Shown here piece after piece: positions 21,136 through 23,222 of a stretch of 23,222 nucleotides of DNA. The stretch spans positions 1-23,222 of the forward strand of contig CAKUXN010000004.1 in NCBI GenBank assembly GCA_934700415.1, written 5' to 3'. The notes under the pieces are model-generated. The model worked only from the letters and a program-made list of their open reading frames with translations. It ran no database searches and was not told the DNA's origin. Within the stretch, counting starts at the first letter, position 1. Every line of letters starts with the position of its first letter. The position numbers and the translations under genes were made by a program. The stretch comes from an uncultured Candidatus Saccharibacteria bacterium (GTDB taxonomy: Bacteria; Patescibacteriota; Saccharimonadia; Saccharimonadales; Saccharimonadaceae).

Positions 21136-22448
21136 AATATTTTGGCACCGATGGTATCCGCCAAACAGCCGATAAATTCACTACTGATTTTCTAACCAAA
21201 ATCGTAAAAGGTCTTATCGACTATGCTGGCGACGAAATTAAAGTTTTAATCGGCGGCGATACTCGCGAGTCTACCGAGTGGATTCTTTCCGACCTCGAAT
21301 CCATACTCGAAACCTTTGGTATCGAATATGGCAATGTCGGCGTCTTACCTACTCCTGCTATTAATTATTGTTTTTACAAGATGGGTTTTGATTTTGCCAT
21401 CGATGTTACTGCTAGCCACAACCCTTACCACGATAATGGCATCAAAATTTTCGAACGTGGCCGAGAAAATGGCCAAAAATTAAATAAGGAAGCTTGCGAA
21501 ATTATCGAACGCGCACTCGATTCAAAAGAAACTATTACCCTTATCTCTCCTACTCTCCGCGAAAATTTACACGACGAAGCCGTCAACCTTTATAAAGAGC
21601 ATCTTTTAAAATATCTCGGCAATGCCGATTTTACTAGTCTCCAGCTTGGCATGGATTGTGCCAATGGTGCTACCAGCGCCATCAATAAGCAAATCTTTGA
21701 ACAACTTGGCGCCAAAGTTATGCTCATCAACGCTGATGCAAATTACGGCACCAAAATCAACCACGACTGCGGTTCTACTCGTTTAGATCAGCTCAAATCT
21801 CTCGTTAAAGAAAATAAGTTAGACTTTGGAGTTGCCTACGATGGCGATGGCGATCGCTGTCTTTTGGTAGACACAAGAGGCGATGAAGTAGATGGTGACG
21901 AAATCATTGCTATACTCGCTAATTATTTACAGCTGGACAAAATCGCTATCACAGTCATGGCCAATCAAGGTATCTTAAATTGGGCCACGGATAACCACAT
22001 TTACGCCGAAATCACCGCCGTTGGCGATTCTAACGTTGCCGAAGCCATGCGTCTTCACGACATCAAAATCGGCGGCGAGCAATCTGGTCATATTATCCTG
22101 CCAAATGAAGCCACTGGTGATGGCATGCTTACTTCCCTCATGGTTGCCAAAGTAATTTCCAACACTCACAAACCTTTAAATACTCTTGCTAGCATCATCA
22201 CCAAATTCCCTCAGGTCATTGTTAATTTGTCCGCCACTCCATCCCAAAAACAAAACTTAAAAGAAAGTCCAGAGGCTAAAGCTCTTCTTTTAAACTACAG
22301 TAAAAATCTCGAACAAGTCTCCGGTCGTTTACTCGTCCGCCCTTCCGGCACCGAACCTTTAATCCGTATTACTATGTGGGGAAATGATGAAACCATAATC
22401 ACCAATCTAGCTAATGAATTAAAAACCAAATTAGGAGAAATCTTATGA
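21132..22448 (+). CDS. glmM: Phosphoglucosamine mutase (phosphohexomutase family)
   Basis: A 438-aa alpha-D-phosphohexomutase that converts glucosamine-6-P to glucosamine-1-P for UDP-GlcNAc synthesis. FGTDGIR opens the protein, the phosphoserine loop is TASHNP with Ser95, the metal site is DGDGDR (237-242), the sugar-binding loop is GGEQSGH (314-320) and the phosphate-binding loop is RPSGTEP (402-408). The opening GTDGIR and GGEQSGH are typical of GlmM rather than phosphomannomutase/phosphoglucomutase. The ribosome site AGGAG (21121-21125) lies 6 nt before the ATG. It overlaps both neighbours by 4 nt, so the three genes are tightly co-translated. Confidence 0.92.
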   Translation: MKYFGTDGIRQTADKFTTDFLTKIVKGLIDYAGDEIKVLIGGDTRESTEWILSDLESILETFGIEYGNVGVLPTPAINYCFYKMGFDFAIDVTASHNPYHDNGIKIFERGRENGQKLNKEACEIIERALDSKETITLISPTLRENLHDEAVNLYKEHLLKYLGNADFTSLQLGMDCANGATSAINKQIFEQLGAKVMLINADANYGTKINHDCGSTRLDQLKSLVKENKLDFGVAYDGDGDRCLLVDTRGDEVDGDEIIAILANYLQLDKIAITVMANQGILNWATDNHIYAEITAVGDSNVAEAMRLHDIKIGGEQSGHIILPNEATGDGMLTSLMVAKVISNTHKPLNTLASIITKFPQVIVNLSATPSQKQNLKESPEAKALLLNYSKNLEQVSGRLLVRPSGTEPLIRITMWGNDETIITNLANELKTKLGEIL

Positions 22449-22885
22449 AAATTATAACTTTAACCAAATATACACCAGAAACCGCCGAGAGAGTTCGCGA
22501 GCTTTTAATTCAACTATCACGTAGTCGCAAAGATCGCGGCGAAATCCCCAAAGCCTGGTTCGACGAGCTCATCGCCTCCGACACTCACGATATGCTTTTA
22601 GCACTAGATGATAATGGCAAAATCCAAGGCATCGCTACCCTTTCCGTTATTATGGGGCCCATCGTTCGCCGTATTGCCTATCTCGAAGATTTCGTTACCG
22701 ACGAATCTTGTCGCGGTCAAGGCGTTGGCAACCAGCTTTGGGAGGCCATGCTAGAGTGGTCCAAAGCCAAAAACTGCACCGAACTTAATTTCACTTCTGG
22801 CCACGGCCGCGAAGCTGCTCAAGAATTTTACAAGAACCGCGGTGCCGAAATCTACGACACCAATTTCTTCCGCAAAACTTTATAA
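22445..22885 (+). CDS. GNAT-family N-acetyltransferase
   Basis: A 146-aa GNAT fold protein. The acetyl-CoA binding motif A is CRGQGVGNQLWEAML (about 89-103), preceded by the strand IAYLEDFVTDES. Motif B with AAQEFYKNRGAEIYDTNFF closes the domain. The acceptor is not predictable from sequence. Position directly after pta and glmM with 4-nt overlap, and an AGGAG ribosome site (22433-22437), suggest a shared pathway; an amino-sugar acceptor, in the manner of Gna1, is a speculation worth testing. It ends before the inverted repeat at 22897. Confidence 0.88.
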   Translation: MKIITLTKYTPETAERVRELLIQLSRSRKDRGEIPKAWFDELIASDTHDMLLALDDNGKIQGIATLSVIMGPIVRRIAYLEDFVTDESCRGQGVGNQLWEAMLEWSKAKNCTELNFTSGHGREAAQEFYKNRGAEIYDTNFFRKTL

Positions 22886-22896
22886 TATATTTAGCG

Positions 22897-22993
22897 GCGT
22901 TGTGTATCTCGTCCGGGTTCCAGTTCCGTTTCTGTTCCGGCGGGTTCCGATGAGTAAGATTACGAACTGGAAACTGGACGAGAGACACAACGC
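22897..22993. repeat. Long imperfect inverted repeat at the 3' end of the terminal gene
   Basis: Arms 22897-22928 and 22963-22993 pair over about 30 bp with three mismatches and one bulge, around a 34-nt loop. The right arm is the coding end (RCVSRPVSS) of the minus-strand gene; the left arm lies beyond its stop. No T-run follows on either strand, so it is not a normal terminator. Such hairpins downstream of variable regions are a known part of diversity-generating retroelement targets. Confidence 0.85.
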
Positions 22994-23222
22994 ACTGAGC
23001 CACCGTCGCCGCGGCTACCGTCGCCTGATGGATAGACGCCGCCATCTACGCTGAAGCTCGCGCGCCTCGCATAGTAGCTATAGCTCACGACTGGCGACCA
23101 GAAGCCGCCGGCGCCCCCAACATCGGCCAGAGCGCCGTCAAAGCGCCCACTAGGGGCGAAGTAAAGTGGACTCGTCCACAAAGCTGTTTCATTAGTATCA
23201 TGAATATTGTTAGCATTACTAT
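22960..23222 (-). CDS. C-terminal part of a surface protein with a C-type-lectin/FGE-like domain, candidate retroelement target (partial)
   Basis: The 5' end is outside the window; 87 codons plus a stop are visible. The visible part reads ALWTSPLYFAPSGRFDGAL, then GGFWSPVVSYSYYARRASFS, then DGGSVRCVSRPV. The order FW-S, an R-x-G stretch and a final VRCV matches the C-terminal paralogous (FISUMP/DUF1566-like) domains with a C-type-lectin/formylglycine-enzyme-like fold. The coding strand is adenine-poor and G+C-rich compared with everything else here. Long runs of codons are NNY (AGC, TAT, TAC, GGC, GAC, GAT, GTC), the pattern left when AAY codons in a template repeat are randomised at A. I infer a variable region; neither reverse transcriptase nor template is in view. 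Such proteins are usually exported or cell-surface attached. Confidence 0.6.
   Translation of the reverse strand, partial: SNANNIHDTNETALWTSPLYFAPSGRFDGALADVGGAGGFWSPVVSYSYYARRASFSVDGGVYPSGDGSRGDGGSVRCVSRPVSSS

Noticed and set aside
21132..22448. UGA recoding (genetic code 25 as in Gracilibacteria/Absconditabacteria)
   Set aside because: pta and glmM end in TGA exactly at ATGA overlaps with the next gene, and family lengths fit with TGA as stop.
22897..22993. Hairpin as an ordinary rho-independent terminator
   Set aside because: The stem is long enough but no T-run follows on either strand.
22791..23054. Open frames on both strands across the GC-rich inverted repeat in other frames
   Set aside because: They are shadows of the GNAT gene and of the VRCV-ending gene; composition is forced by the GC-rich repeat and no ribosome site or family motif supports them.
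1..23222. CRISPR array, riboswitch or T-box leader
   Set aside because: No regularly spaced direct repeats were seen, and aspS and the other metabolic genes have leaders too short for such elements.

Overview
This window looks like a chromosome segment of a streamlined, AT-rich bacterium of the Candidate Phyla Radiation, most probably Saccharibacteria (TM7). The inference rests on a short-gene genome with type IV pilus genes scattered among housekeeping genes, a core-only ComEC, isolated aspS, ruvB, yebC and dnaK, very compact promoters, and many small or unknown genes shared with no familiar operon. UGA is read as stop (pta and glmM both end in TGA inside ATGA overlaps), so this is not a recoded Gracilibacteria-type genome. 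The lineage call is inference; no 16S rRNA gene is present.

Layout. 26-2390 (+): an unknown polytopic membrane protein, an unknown 79-aa protein overlapping it, and a flavin disulfide-reductase fold protein that has lost its redox cysteines, closed by a strong two-way terminator. 2412-6187 (-): initiator tRNA, three minor-pilin-like genes (one with a frameshifted leader) and a DivIC/FtsL-like division protein. 6213-6370 (+): tRNA-Ile(UAU) and terminators. 6395-9750 (-): a small conserved protein, a membrane protein, aspS and a CBS-domain protein. 9937-10712 (+): a DsbA-family thiol oxidoreductase. 10714-13604 (-): a 27-aa gene, tRNA-Arg(UCU), a methyltransferase and a PilB/GspE ATPase. 13638-13781 (+): a 34-aa basic protein. 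13792-15891 (-): tRNA-Ser(UGA) with a duplicated 3' end, yebC and comEC. 15944-16635 (+): tRNA-Arg(UCG), tRNA-Arg(CCG), tRNA-Met and a pilin-like gene. 16645-18295 (-): a PH-like membrane protein and ruvB. 18364-22885 (+): dnaK under a CIRCE operator, then a pta-glmM-acetyltransferase operon. 22960-23222 (-): the C-terminal end of a GC-rich surface protein running off the right edge.

How the parts fit. The minor pilins, the lone pilin, the PilB motor and ComEC together point to a type IV pilus used for DNA uptake and/or host contact. DnaK is under classical HrcA control. The pta-glmM-GNAT operon links acetyl-CoA and amino-sugar metabolism. A recurring regulatory style is visible: a TATAAT box exactly 6-7 nt before the start codon, predicting leaderless mRNAs, sometimes with the upstream gene's TAA stop forming part of the box. 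tRNA promoters are similarly tight.

The most striking item is the right edge. The terminal gene encodes a C-terminal domain of the C-type-lectin/formylglycine-enzyme-like kind ending in a VRCV motif. Its coding strand is adenine-poor and full of NNY codons, and the coding end is followed by a long imperfect inverted repeat. That is what the variable region of a diversity-generating retroelement target would look like. The reverse transcriptase and template repeat, if they exist, lie outside the window.
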